A stretch of DNA of 64,000 nucleotides from Bacillota bacterium (GTDB taxonomy: Bacteria > Bacillota > Clostridia > Christensenellales > UMGS416): the NCBI GenBank assembly GCA_023421955.1, contig JAEZSE010000039.1:1-64000 (forward strand), given 5' to 3'. Made by a program: the position numbers and the translations under genes. This document shows positions 8,983 to 16,586 of the stretch, one piece after another. Below the pieces are notes generated by a model. That model saw only the letters and a program-made list of their open reading frames with translations. It was not told the DNA's origin and did no database searches. The first letter of the stretch is position 1. Every line of letters starts with the position of its first letter.

Positions 8983-9210
8983 TTATCTGCAAGGGTTTTC
9001 TGTTTCTCCACCCAGCAGGCCGCCGCAGTTGCAGAACAGGATCACAAGCAGCAGGAAGAAGAACAGCATGCTGTCGGTGTCCTCAAACAGACCGCAATTG
9101 CAGAACAGGATCACAAGCAGCAGGAAGAAGAACAACAGGCTGGTTCCGTCGAAATCTTCATCTCCCGCGCAGCCGCCGCCTCGATTAAACAGGTTACCCA
9201 GGAATCCCAT
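8983..9210 (-). CDS. Small hydrophobic protein with two near-identical membrane segments
   Basis: The 75-residue protein opens with MGFLGNLFNRGGGC and then carries two almost identical hydrophobic stretches, each LLFFFLLLVILFCNCG or MLFFFLLLVILFCNCG, spaced 23 residues apart. The ATG at 9210 has the very strong AAGGAGGTGA 8 nt upstream, so it is almost certainly translated. The layout recalls the short glycine/phenylalanine/leucine-rich proteins that bacilli and clostridia make during sporulation, but I cannot assign a family. The paired Cys-Asn-Cys ends could bind metal or form disulfides; that is inference. Confidence 0.75.
   Translation of the reverse strand: MGFLGNLFNRGGGCAGDEDFDGTSLLFFFLLLVILFCNCGLFEDTDSMLFFFLLLVILFCNCGGLLGGETENPCR
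9029..9134. repeat. In-frame 69-bp tandem duplication inside small hydrophobic gene
   Basis: Positions 9029-9065 and 9098-9134 are nearly identical over 37 bases, with an offset of 69 bp (23 codons). This shows a recent or selectively maintained internal duplication. Confidence 0.85.
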
Positions 9211-9335
9211 ATGTGTCACCTCCTTTTAAGCATGCTACATCGTATGCGGAGGTGGCTGGGGCGGTGAATGGGTGGGAGAAGGGTTTTATTTTCAGGTTTG
9301 GGGAGGGAGATCCCCGTGCGGCAGCGCCAATCGGT

Positions 9336-9947
9336 TCAAGATATGGTGGAGAGATATTCCTTCAATGCCACCAGGTCCTGCTCATACACTTGGGCCAGCT
9401 CCCGATTGTAGATGATGCTGGCCGGGTGGTAAAGCGGAAACAGCACAAACCGGCTGCCGTGCAGCTCCGCATCAATGGGCTGCCCGTGGCAGGCGCCGAT
9501 CACGATCTTGCGGTCGTCAGCCACAGCTTTGAGCGCCACGTTGCCCAGCGTCACAACGACCTTTGGCTGGATGATCTGGATCTCACTCAACAAGATGTGG
9601 AAGCACAGCTCAATTTCCTCACGGCTGGGCGGCCGGTTGCTGAGGGAACCGGTGCGGGGGTGCGTTTTCACCGGCCGGAACTTCACCACGTTGGTGATCC
9701 AGATGTCTTCACGGGCTACGCCCAGCGTGGAAAGAAAGCCATCCAGGTTTTTCCCAGCCTTGCCCACAAAGGGCTTGCCCTGCAGCGCCTCCTGCTCGCC
9801 GGGGGCCTCGCCCACCAGCACAAGAGCAGCGCCCGGGTTGCCGTCGCCAAACACCACGGCCTTCTCCCGGCTTTCATACACCCGCTGGATCAGCTCACGG
9901 CCCCGACTCTTCAGCGCGGCCAGCTCATCGGCTTTATGATTGGCCAT
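9336..9947 (-). CDS. Uracil-DNA glycosylase superfamily protein lacking Fe-S ligands
   Basis: The 203-residue protein has the family 4 uracil-DNA glycosylase motifs GEAPGEQE (motif A, near residue 47), GKPFVGKAG and the late PLYHPAS. It has lost most of the iron-sulfur cysteines: there is no N-terminal CxxC, and the NVVKFRP position carries Phe where the family has Cys; only the Cys in ELCFHIL remains. It overlaps by 14 bp the upstream paralogue that keeps all four. The start at 9947 has GGAGG about 6 nt upstream. It may be active without a cluster or have another role in base repair. Confidence 0.85.
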   Translation of the reverse strand: MANHKADELAALKSRGRELIQRVYESREKAVVFGDGNPGAALVLVGEAPGEQEALQGKPFVGKAGKNLDGFLSTLGVAREDIWITNVVKFRPVKTHPRTGSLSNRPPSREEIELCFHILLSEIQIIQPKVVVTLGNVALKAVADDRKIVIGACHGQPIDAELHGSRFVLFPLYHPASIIYNRELAQVYEQDLVALKEYLSTIS

Positions 9948-10509
9948 GTTGCCCCTCCAGTTCGCCGAGCTTGCGCTCCAGCAGCTTCAGGTCGCGCCAT
10001 GCGTCGATTAAAATGGTCTCGTCTCGCAGCAGCGCTGCCGGGTGATAGGTGGCCAGCATCGCAAATCCGCCTCGCTCCACCCAGTGGCCCCGGTCACGGG
10101 TCACGCGGGCGGCGGGGTCGATGATGTGCTTGGCGGCGGTGGTGCCCAGGCACACGATGACGGCAGGCTTAATGAGCTTCACTTGTCTTCGGAGGAAAGG
10201 CAGGCAGGCCTTGGCCTCCTCATCGGTGGGCACGCGGTTGCCCGGCGGGCGGCACTTGACAATGTTGGCAATGAAGACTTCCTGGCGGGCAAGGCCGATG
10301 GCTGCGAGCATCTTGTCCAGCAGCGCGCCTGCCGGGCCCACAAATGGGCGGCCCTGCCGGTCTTCTTCTGCCCCCGGCCCTTCACCCACAAAGAGCACCT
10401 GCGCATCCCGCTTGCCCTCGCCGGGCACGGCATGGGCGCGGCCCTGGCAAAGCCCGCAGGCATTGCAGCGCTCCACATCGGCATTCAATTGTTCCCAGGA
10501 ATCGGCCAA
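9934..10509 (-). CDS. Type-4 uracil-DNA glycosylase (4Fe-4S)
   Basis: The 191-residue protein is a canonical family 4 uracil-DNA glycosylase, which removes uracil from DNA to start base-excision repair. Motif GEGPGAEEDRQGRPFVG (42-58), NIVKCRPPGNR and TYHPAALLR are intact. Cysteines 15, 18, 86 and 102 match the spacing of the 4Fe-4S ligands in this family. The start is TTG at 10509, with GGGGG 9 nt upstream; an out-of-frame ATG nearby was rejected. The gene is followed, with overlap, by a paralogue that lacks the cluster. Confidence 0.92.
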   Translation of the reverse strand: MADSWEQLNADVERCNACGLCQGRAHAVPGEGKRDAQVLFVGEGPGAEEDRQGRPFVGPAGALLDKMLAAIGLARQEVFIANIVKCRPPGNRVPTDEEAKACLPFLRRQVKLIKPAVIVCLGTTAAKHIIDPAARVTRDRGHWVERGGFAMLATYHPAALLRDETILIDAWRDLKLLERKLGELEGQHGQS

Positions 10510-10559
10510 ATCATTTTGCCCCCGCCGCTTGATGGGACAATTTTAGTGCATCGGGGGGC

Positions 10560-10655
10560 GATGGGCAAGGGGGAGGCAAGCCATTCCTTCTCTTCTGGAT
10601 AATACAGTTCTCGATTTCGGCGGGGCATAAGAAAGGAAGGGCGGGGAGGTCTGTA
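10560..10655. repeat. 95-bp dispersed repeat, copy 1 (second copy at 12909)
   Basis: This segment and 12909-13005 share an ordered set of matching blocks: AAGGGGGAGG, CATTC.TT.TC, CGATTT, GGGGCAT and AAAGGAA.GGCGGGG. Within each copy the CATTCCTTCTC-like block and the AGAAAGGAA-like block are partly complementary, so a long stem is possible. Both copies stand just upstream of low-GC accessory genes. The remainder of 10510-10803 is A+T-rich, in contrast to the flanks. Confidence 0.6.
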
Positions 10656-10742
10656 TTGTTTTACTATAGAAAATATATAATCTTAGTGAATTGAGAAAAT
10701 ATGCTGTTGATAAAACTGCTTAACGCTTTATTTTTGTAGTAC

Positions 10743-10771
10743 TTAATTTGGTTCATTATGTGGTATATAAT
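10743..10771 (+). promoter_or_regulatory. Probable sigma-A promoter of PD-(D/E)XK-like gene
   Basis: TTAATT (10743-10748), a 17-bp spacer and TATAAT (10766-10771), 32 nt before the start codon. The -10 box is perfect and the -35 box weak. Confidence 0.5.
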
Positions 10772-10803
10772 GTTAATACAATCAAACTGAAAGAAGGATG
10801 CAT

Positions 10804-11937
10804 ATGTCACTAAAGTCGATGTTATCTGGGAGTAGTGATGCTGACAAAGAATTTCAAGCGATATTGCGTGATATTGTTCCAGCGAAAGAAGAGTACCAAA
10901 CAATATCAAAAGTTATTCCCTTTGGTGCTTATGAACCACTTGCGCCATATAGCTTAAGCAAACGTTCAGATGCTAGTGTCGTAGGTACTGCTTTTGATTA
11001 TTTGGCACGTGCCATGATAGCTCAGCAGTTGAATGTTAATAAAGACGATGCTTATCTGGGATTGGTTGCCTTAGCTGGTTTGAAAAAAACAAAAAAACTA
11101 ATTGACAAGAAAATACATGACTTGTTGATTGAGAAATACATCGATGTGTTAGCAGATTTTATTGATTACATATATAGCAACAATGCACGTATTATAAAAG
11201 TTAACGTCATCGTTCATCGATGTGTACAAGAAGAATGGAATGCATATAGTAAATTTATCACCAAGGCTGCATCAAGCAGATATGAACTAGACGACGATGT
11301 TGATCGACTTATTTCCGGGGCGTATTTTTTTGCAAAACTAGAACAAGTTTTTCGCTCAGGTGGAATTCTGCCAGAAGATATCAATAGTTTTTTTGCCGAC
11401 CCCAATGAAGAAATACAAAGGGATTTACAGAACCTTAGTAGGGTGTTCAAAGAGAAGTTTATTGGCACAGGGCTTATTGGACCTGATAGTACTGTTATTT
11501 TCAATCCTAAATTTGGGCTTGGTTCAATAATGTGTGGAGGCGCTGATGCTGATGTCTATGTGGATGGAACGCTTTATGATTTCAAGACGAGTAAAGATAC
11601 GCGTTATAATTGGAAAGAGGTTGCACAAATTCTGGGATATTTCTTCATTAATAATGTAGCCTTTTATGGGCGCGAATATAACCTTCCTGCGCCTTTGATG
11701 GAGTACAAGATATTAAGAATAGCTTTGTACAAAGCTCGTTATGGGGAGATTGAATATTTCGATACAAGCAAATTGGGACTGCAGACTATTAAGGAAACAA
11801 CTGAAAGGTTGGCTCGATATTTTCAGAAGCATCCTGACAATTTGAATTGGGCAATTTTAAGTATGATGATACCACCTGATATAACTCCAGAGATATTTGA
11901 TGTCCCCTACCCACTTGCTGACTTGGTTGACCAGTGA
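10804..11937 (+). CDS. Uncharacterised PD-(D/E)XK-like nuclease-fold protein
   Basis: The 377-residue protein is strikingly low in G+C compared with its neighbours, suggesting transfer. The segment GGADADVYVDGTLYDFKTSK (245-264) followed by EVAQILGYF (272-280) fits the PD-(D/E)XK nuclease pattern: acidic D248/D250, D259-x-K261, then a Q-x3-Y helix (Q275, Y279). An earlier VGTAFDYLARAMIA segment (60-73) fits the helix before the core in RecB-like relatives. ATG at 10804 was chosen over 10798 because AAGAAGG then sits 6 nt away. It has no partner gene. Nuclease activity is inference from motif order; a defence or mobile-element role is a guess. Confidence 0.6.
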   Translation: MSLKSMLSGSSDADKEFQAILRDIVPAKEEYQTISKVIPFGAYEPLAPYSLSKRSDASVVGTAFDYLARAMIAQQLNVNKDDAYLGLVALAGLKKTKKLIDKKIHDLLIEKYIDVLADFIDYIYSNNARIIKVNVIVHRCVQEEWNAYSKFITKAASSRYELDDDVDRLISGAYFFAKLEQVFRSGGILPEDINSFFADPNEEIQRDLQNLSRVFKEKFIGTGLIGPDSTVIFNPKFGLGSIMCGGADADVYVDGTLYDFKTSKDTRYNWKEVAQILGYFFINNVAFYGREYNLPAPLMEYKILRIALYKARYGEIEYFDTSKLGLQTIKETTERLARYFQKHPDNLNWAILSMMIPPDITPEIFDVPYPLADLVDQ

Positions 11938-11970
11938 AAATATCATCATTAGCTCTGCCACTCCAGCAAG

Positions 11971-12004
11971 TTGCTTGTTCAAAGGAGAGGCAATATAATG
12001 CCTA
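11971..12004 (+). promoter_or_regulatory. Repeated promoter with -10 palindrome, copy a
   Basis: TTGCTT (11971-11976), a 17-bp spacer and TATAAT (11994-11999). The -10 box is enclosed in GGCAATATAATGCC, a perfect 4-bp inverted repeat. The leader shares further matches with copy b, for example ATCTGAC and CGGATGAT. Confidence 0.8.
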
Positions 12005-12085
12005 TAATATGCAGATATACAGGAATTAATCTGACAGTTTCAAACTTCGGATGATGTATACTTTCTTTGAAAGCAAGGGACTTGA

Positions 12086-12859
12086 ATGATATCGAATTTG
12101 ACTATTGGTGATCTCATGATTGACTGCGGGAACGCCGAACGCGCCCGCGATTTTTATGCCAACCTTACGGGTTGGGAGAAGACTGTCGCGTATGATTGCC
12201 TTGCGCTCAATACAGACAACGGCCTGACGATTCTGTTTGCAGAAACAGACATTTCGTATGTGCCGCCGGTTTGGCCTGAGGAACCGGGCCAACAGCAGAA
12301 GCAGATGCACTTGGACTTTACGGTGGACGATTTACCTTCCGCCGTGGATGAGGCTATTCATTTTGGTGCGGTGAAAGCCGCCGTCCAATATGGCGATGGG
12401 TATATCACGATGCTGGATCCCGATGGGCATCCGTTTTGCCTGTGCCAACGGCGAGGTGAATCCGAGTTTGAGTTGTATTTTAGGAAGAAGGGATTTGGCT
12501 TGATTCCGAACCCTTCCATCAATATCGACTGTACGGATGTGGCGGCACTTCGCGGCTTCTACGCGAAATTGACTTGTTGGGATCAGGATTTCCACTGGAC
12601 GGCATTGGTGACCGAACATGGAATGGTCGTTCATTTCATGGGATGCGACTTTGACTTTATTCCACCCGTGTGGCCAGAAGAACCCGGCAAGCAGCAAAAG
12701 CAAATGCACTTCAATTTTCAAGCGGATGATCTGCAAATGGCAGTTGAGGAAGCCATCAAATTAGGCGCAACAAAGCCGGCTCAGCAATATGGCGGCGAAA
12801 AATGGGTTACCTTGCTTGACCCTGAGGGGCATCCGTTTTGCTTATGCGGCAGAAACTAA
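12086..12859 (+). CDS. VOC (glyoxalase/dioxygenase-fold) protein, two tandem modules
   Basis: The 257-residue protein is built of two similar vicinal-oxygen-chelate units (about 1-125 and 135-257). Each has an N-terminal IDC or ARDFYANLTGW-type start, a central PPVWPEEPG.QQKQMH block and an ending LDP.GHPFCLC. The repeated PPVWPEEPG block is nearly identical in both, so the duplication is recent or constrained. VOC proteins include glyoxalases, dioxygenases and drug-binding resistance proteins. No specific reaction can be assigned. It starts at 12086 after AAGGGA, downstream of promoter copy a. Confidence 0.85.
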   Translation: MISNLTIGDLMIDCGNAERARDFYANLTGWEKTVAYDCLALNTDNGLTILFAETDISYVPPVWPEEPGQQQKQMHLDFTVDDLPSAVDEAIHFGAVKAAVQYGDGYITMLDPDGHPFCLCQRRGESEFELYFRKKGFGLIPNPSINIDCTDVAALRGFYAKLTCWDQDFHWTALVTEHGMVVHFMGCDFDFIPPVWPEEPGKQQKQMHFNFQADDLQMAVEEAIKLGATKPAQQYGGEKWVTLLDPEGHPFCLCGRN

Positions 12860-12908
12860 GCACACCAAGCAGTCTGTCATGGAGGGCGCAGCCCTCCAAA
12901 TATGGCTT

Positions 12909-13005
12909 ATGGTAAGGGGGGAGGTAATTCATTCTTTTCTCATTGAGGCTGCAATCCCGATTTGATAGGGGCATGGGAAAGGAAAGGCGGGGTGGCCTGC
13001 CGCTT
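12909..13005. repeat. 95-bp dispersed repeat, copy 2
   Basis: This is the second copy of the element at 10560-10655, with the same ordered blocks. It lies directly before promoter copy b. A separate short hairpin, GGAGGGC-gca-GCCCTCC (12881-12897), stands 5' of it after the VOC gene, without a T-run. Confidence 0.6.
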
Positions 13006-13012
13006 AAGTATG

Positions 13013-13045
13013 TTGATTGTGCAAAGGAATGGCAATATAATGCCT
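13013..13045 (+). promoter_or_regulatory. Repeated promoter with -10 palindrome, copy b
   Basis: TTGATT (13013-13018), a 17-bp spacer and TATAAT (13036-13041) inside GGCAATATAATGCC. It precedes the streptothricin-acetyltransferase-like gene. Confidence 0.8.
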
Positions 13046-13115
13046 TATAAACACAGAAAATCAGGATTATTCGGACGAATCTGACTGCGGATGATTTGTA
13101 TTTGGTGGTGTTGAA

Positions 13116-13700
13116 GTGATAACATACAAGATGGTTGACAAAGAATTTTTTCCACAATATGACTTAATCCCCATGCTTGTTCACGTTTCAAGCTATTACA
13201 GGATAGAAAAAATTAATTGTGGGTTAGGTGGGTTCGCTTTGGTGGAAACCCCGGTCGAGCCATTTACCAAGGATTTTGAGCATGACGAACCAATACGCAA
13301 TTTTGCGTCAAGGCAAGCTGAAAGGTTCGATATTACGAATTGGGGCTTTTTCATGGCGTTTGATAAGGAACAAGCTGTTGGCGGAGCAACCGTGGCATCC
13401 AGGACAAAGGAAGTCAACATGCTTGCTGGCAGAGATGACCTTGCCGTGTTGTGGGATATTCGGGTAGATGATGCCTATAAACGGCAGGGTGTCGGCCAGG
13501 CTTTATTCGAAATGGCTGTTGAATGGGCACGCAATGAAGGGCTTACACAAATGAAAATTGAATGTCAGAATAATAACATACCAGCTGTGCGGTTTTATCA
13601 CAAGCAAGGCGCTGTCCTATCTGTGATAGATGAATATGCTTATTACGATGAGCCGCAATATAGACATGAAACGCAATTCATATGGTTTCTAGATATTTAA
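13116..13700 (+). CDS. GNAT acetyltransferase, streptothricin acetyltransferase-like
   Basis: The 194-residue protein has motif A as YKRQGVGQALF and the C-terminal run MKIECQNNNIPAVRFYHKQG with a final FIWFLDI. These features resemble the SatA/Sat group, whose members acetylate the beta-lysine of streptothricin. The putative start is GTG at 13116 with only a weak GGTGG site; an ATG five codons later is possible. Base composition is lower in G+C than in the core genes. A resistance role is plausible from similarity but unproven; other amines could be the substrate. Confidence 0.75.
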   Translation: MITYKMVDKEFFPQYDLIPMLVHVSSYYRIEKINCGLGGFALVETPVEPFTKDFEHDEPIRNFASRQAERFDITNWGFFMAFDKEQAVGGATVASRTKEVNMLAGRDDLAVLWDIRVDDAYKRQGVGQALFEMAVEWARNEGLTQMKIECQNNNIPAVRFYHKQGAVLSVIDEYAYYDEPQYRHETQFIWFLDI

Positions 13701-13790
13701 GCAGATAGAAGCGCAACGCCTAGTAAGCGAAAAATTTCATTTATCGGTGAGATAATGACCACACCCGGCAGCCTGCCATGGGTGTGCCTG

Positions 13791-13819
13791 TTGCTTGTTC
13801 CGCTTAGAATGCCTATAAT
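13791..13819 (+). promoter_or_regulatory. Repeated promoter, copy c (palindrome incomplete)
   Basis: TTGCTT (13791-13796), a 17-bp spacer and TATAAT (13814-13819). It shares the TTGCTTGTTC block with copy a. The palindrome is altered to GCCTATAATGC. It lies 46 nt before the YwlG-like gene. Confidence 0.7.
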
Positions 13820-13864
13820 GCGTAACGAAGAATACAGGTCACAAGCATTCTAGGGGAGTCAAAT

Positions 13865-14443
13865 ATGGATGAACAGTTTCTAGTCGAAATCAAGCGCTCA
13901 CTGGGTATCGCAGTGGACGCTCTGCTGGATGTTTCCGGATTGAAACCGGGCAATCTGCTGGTGCTTGGCGCCAGCACAAGCGAAGTGGGGGGCAGCCGCA
14001 TCGGCTCAGCTTCCAGCCAGGAGATCGGCGATGCGATCATCTCCACGCTTGTGGAAAGGCTCGCCCCGAAAGGCATTGTGCTGGCAGTGGGCTGTTGCGA
14101 ACACCTGAACCGGGCGGTGGTGATCCCGCGGGATGCTGCCGAGCGCCTGGGGCTGACGATTGTATACGCCCGCCCTGTGCAAAACGCCGGAGGCGCATGC
14201 GGCGCAGCGTATTACGACATGCTGCCGGACCCAGCAGTCGTGGAGACCATCGAAGCACACGCCGGCATTGACATTGGCGACACACTGATCGGCATGCACC
14301 TGCGGCGTGTGGCGGTGCCGGTGCGCTGCGAGATCAAGTCGATTGGCCATGCAAACCTGGTGATGGCGAGCACCCGCCCGAAATACATCGGAGGGGTCAG
14401 GACGCAGTACCCGGATTGCTCCGTCCGGCTGGGTGCCAAATAG
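13865..14443 (+). CDS. ywlG: TIGR01440/YwlG family protein (UPF0340)
   Basis: The 192-residue protein has the conserved family features LVLGASTSEVGG, GCCEHLNRA and a glycine/alanine-rich middle (NAGGACGAAYYDML). Its length fits the family, whose biochemical role is not established. AGGGGAG lies 6 nt before the ATG. It is 17 bp upstream of a creatininase-like gene and probably cotranscribed with it. Unlike its neighbours it has core-like G+C, so the island is compositionally mixed. Confidence 0.85.
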   Translation: MDEQFLVEIKRSLGIAVDALLDVSGLKPGNLLVLGASTSEVGGSRIGSASSQEIGDAIISTLVERLAPKGIVLAVGCCEHLNRAVVIPRDAAERLGLTIVYARPVQNAGGACGAAYYDMLPDPAVVETIEAHAGIDIGDTLIGMHLRRVAVPVRCEIKSIGHANLVMASTRPKYIGGVRTQYPDCSVRLGAK

Positions 14444-14460
14444 TAATGGGAGATAGGCAC

Positions 14461-15294
14461 ATGAGCAATGGATATCCTCTTCAAAATATCTTTACCAATA
14501 CCATGGCGGATATGAAGTGGCCGGATATCAAGCGCCACGCAGACAATAACGCGATTGTATTATTGCCAATCGGCGTCATCGAGGAGCACGGACCGCATCT
14601 GTGCTTGGCAACGGACATTTATACAGCACATATTTACTGTTTATCCGTGAAGCAGAAGCTGGAGGAGAGCGGATTTTCAGCGATAATTGCACCGCCCTTT
14701 TACTGGGGGATCTGTCAGGCGGGAAGGGGGTTTATTGGGTCATTCAATATCAGGGCTGAAACAGCGAAGGCATTGCTGTTTGATATACTTGCGTCACTGC
14801 GAGATTTTGGCTTCAAGAGCGTATTTGGTGTAAACGCACATGGTGATGTTGAGCATAAAATAGCGGCTGTGCATGCATTTCAGGAAGCGTGTGAGCAACT
14901 GAAAATCACCGCTTGCTTTCCATATGATGGATTTTTTACGCAGTTTTTAGGATTTCAAAAAGAGGATCCTTGTTTTTACGAAATTGGGGAGCCTGAGATA
15001 ACTGCTGACTCAGCGACAGTGCCGGACGTACACGCTGGGGATATTGAAACGGCGACAATAAATGCGTTCTATCCACATTTGGTAGATGCCGAAATCGCAA
15101 AATCTCAACCCGATGTAGCTCTTGGTGATCACTTTGAGGCATGGATGTTTGGAGGCCAACTCAAACAGCTCTCCCCACAAGGCTATATCGGTTCACCTGC
15201 GAATTACGTAAAGGTGAATGCTGCCAGGAATATCGATAACAATGCCCAAAGAATCTTTGAGGCCATTTTGAAACGGCTAAACAAAAACCAGTGA
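14461..15294 (+). CDS. Creatininase family amidohydrolase
   Basis: The 277-residue protein shows the creatininase signature LLPIGVIEEHGPHLCLATD, with the metal-binding Glu/His/Asp, and the later GVNAHGDVEH. Family members hydrolyse cyclic or linear amides, for example creatinine or pterin and lactam intermediates, using two metals. ATG at 14461 was chosen because GGGAGA lies 7 nt upstream; an ATG five codons earlier has no site. It probably shares promoter copy c with ywlG. The substrate is unknown. Confidence 0.85.
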   Translation: MSNGYPLQNIFTNTMADMKWPDIKRHADNNAIVLLPIGVIEEHGPHLCLATDIYTAHIYCLSVKQKLEESGFSAIIAPPFYWGICQAGRGFIGSFNIRAETAKALLFDILASLRDFGFKSVFGVNAHGDVEHKIAAVHAFQEACEQLKITACFPYDGFFTQFLGFQKEDPCFYEIGEPEITADSATVPDVHAGDIETATINAFYPHLVDAEIAKSQPDVALGDHFEAWMFGGQLKQLSPQGYIGSPANYVKVNAARNIDNNAQRIFEAILKRLNKNQ

Positions 15295-15389
15295 AATATC
15301 ATGCGTCATAATCAAACTCGCCCGTCTGTGATGGATGCAGGGCGACCGTTGCCTTAACAACGGCTCGCACTACGTTGAGGAGCTTTCGA

Positions 15390-15863
15390 ATGGTAGAGCT
15401 GAGGAGAATAGACAAGGACAACTACATCGAGTGTCTCAATCTGCAAGTAAGCGAAGGGCAACGAAACTTCGTGGCTTCCAATGTCTATTCGTTGGCTCAG
15501 GCATGGGTGTATTCGCAAACAGCATATCCCTTTGCCATCTATGCTGATGGCACAATGGTTGGCTTTGTGATGATGGGTTTTTATGAAGTGAAACAAGTAT
15601 ACACAATATGGAGATTGATGATCGATGCCCGATACCAAGGAAAGGGCTATGGAAAGACTGCTCTCCAGCTTTCTATTGATTACCTTCGTCAAGAGCATCA
15701 TGTGAATCAGATTTATCTGTCTTTTGAACCAGACAATACTGTTGCTGAAAAGCTCTATAGCAGTTTTGGATTTCAGAGAACAGGCGAAGTGGCAGGCGGA
15801 GAAATCGAAATGCGGTTGGAGATTATGAAAGAGGGGGGTATTTGTGCTAATCCAACACGATAA
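15390..15863 (+). CDS. GNAT acetyltransferase, diamine/spermidine-type
   Basis: The 157-residue protein resembles the BltD/PaiA-like polyamine acetyltransferases: an opening like VELRRIDKDNYIECLNLQV, then motif A YQGKGYGKTALQLSI and YLSFEPDNTVAEKLYSSFGF. ATG at 15390 was preferred to TTG at 15375 because GAGGAG then lies 7 nt upstream. It overlaps the next acetyltransferase gene by 20 bp, so the two are translated together. Polyamine acetylation is inferred from resemblance. Confidence 0.8.
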   Translation: MVELRRIDKDNYIECLNLQVSEGQRNFVASNVYSLAQAWVYSQTAYPFAIYADGTMVGFVMMGFYEVKQVYTIWRLMIDARYQGKGYGKTALQLSIDYLRQEHHVNQIYLSFEPDNTVAEKLYSSFGFQRTGEVAGGEIEMRLEIMKEGGICANPTR

Positions 15864-16404
15864 CCTTATAATAAGGGCCGCAACAGTAAAAGATGCTTCT
15901 ATACTAGGGAACTGGTGGCGCGATGGCAGAGTTATGGCGCATGCTGGAGAGCCAAACGGACTTTCGATAAACGATGAAGATATTGCTGTTGAGCTTCTAA
16001 AAGAAACTGATGAGACAAGTAGAAGACTGATTGTTGAACTGGGGAATAAGCCTATTGGAGAAATGAGTTGGCATAACAAGGGCAGCAGGATCGTAGAAAT
16101 TGGCATCAAAATTTGTGATTTTTCAGAGCATGGAAAGGGATATGGAACGAAACTATTTATATTGCTGATGAATTATCTTTTCAATGAGTTGGGTTATATT
16201 ACGATCACTACAAGCACAAACACCAACAATATGCGAGCGCAACACATATATGAAAACAAGATTGGATTTCACAGAGTAGGGGTAGATGAAAACTCGTGGA
16301 GGGATCATGATGGTCAATGGCAGTCATATATCAATTACATGATTACAAAAGAAGAATTTGATCATAACCTCGTATATGAGCACCCAATAGTTCCTCATGT
16401 ATAG
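15844..16404 (+). CDS. GNAT acetyltransferase, RimJ/RimL-type
   Basis: The 186-residue protein starts LIIRAATVKDASILGNWW and has motif A as HGKGYGTKLFILLM and a late QHIYENKIGFHRVG, the layout of the acetyltransferase_3 (RimJ/RimL, aminoglycoside 6'-type) group. The GTG start at 15844 follows GGGGGG by 5 nt and overlaps the upstream gene by 20 bp. It is A+T-rich relative to the core. It could act on a ribosomal protein, an aminoglycoside or another amine. Confidence 0.8.
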   Translation: MLIQHDNLIIRAATVKDASILGNWWRDGRVMAHAGEPNGLSINDEDIAVELLKETDETSRRLIVELGNKPIGEMSWHNKGSRIVEIGIKICDFSEHGKGYGTKLFILLMNYLFNELGYITITTSTNTNNMRAQHIYENKIGFHRVGVDENSWRDHDGQWQSYINYMITKEEFDHNLVYEHPIVPHV

Positions 16405-16501
16405 ATGGATGCTCCTCTCGTGGATGGTTTATGTAATGAGATATCATACATTGTGTTTTACTTCATGTTTCGACTCCAAATGAATCGCTATGCCACATAT
16501 G

Positions 16502-16534
16502 TTGATTGTTCCATGGAAAGGCAATATAATGCCA
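16502..16534 (+). promoter_or_regulatory. Repeated promoter with -10 palindrome, copy d
   Basis: TTGATT (16502-16507), a 17-bp spacer and TATAAT (16525-16530) inside GGCAATATAATGCC. It precedes the glycosyltransferase gene. Confidence 0.8.
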
Positions 16535-16586
16535 TATAAGCGTTTGGTATTCCATTTTCGAATTGACATGGAAGGGATTGATTCCA

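Noticed and set aside
12881..12897. Hairpin GGAGGGC-gca-GCCCTCC as terminator of the VOC gene
   Set aside because: There is no T-run on either strand; recorded only as a nearby hairpin.
11940..16560. Integron-like gene cassette array
   Set aside because: The single-gene units with repeated promoters are suggestive, but no attC-type inverted repeats or integrase gene were found between them.
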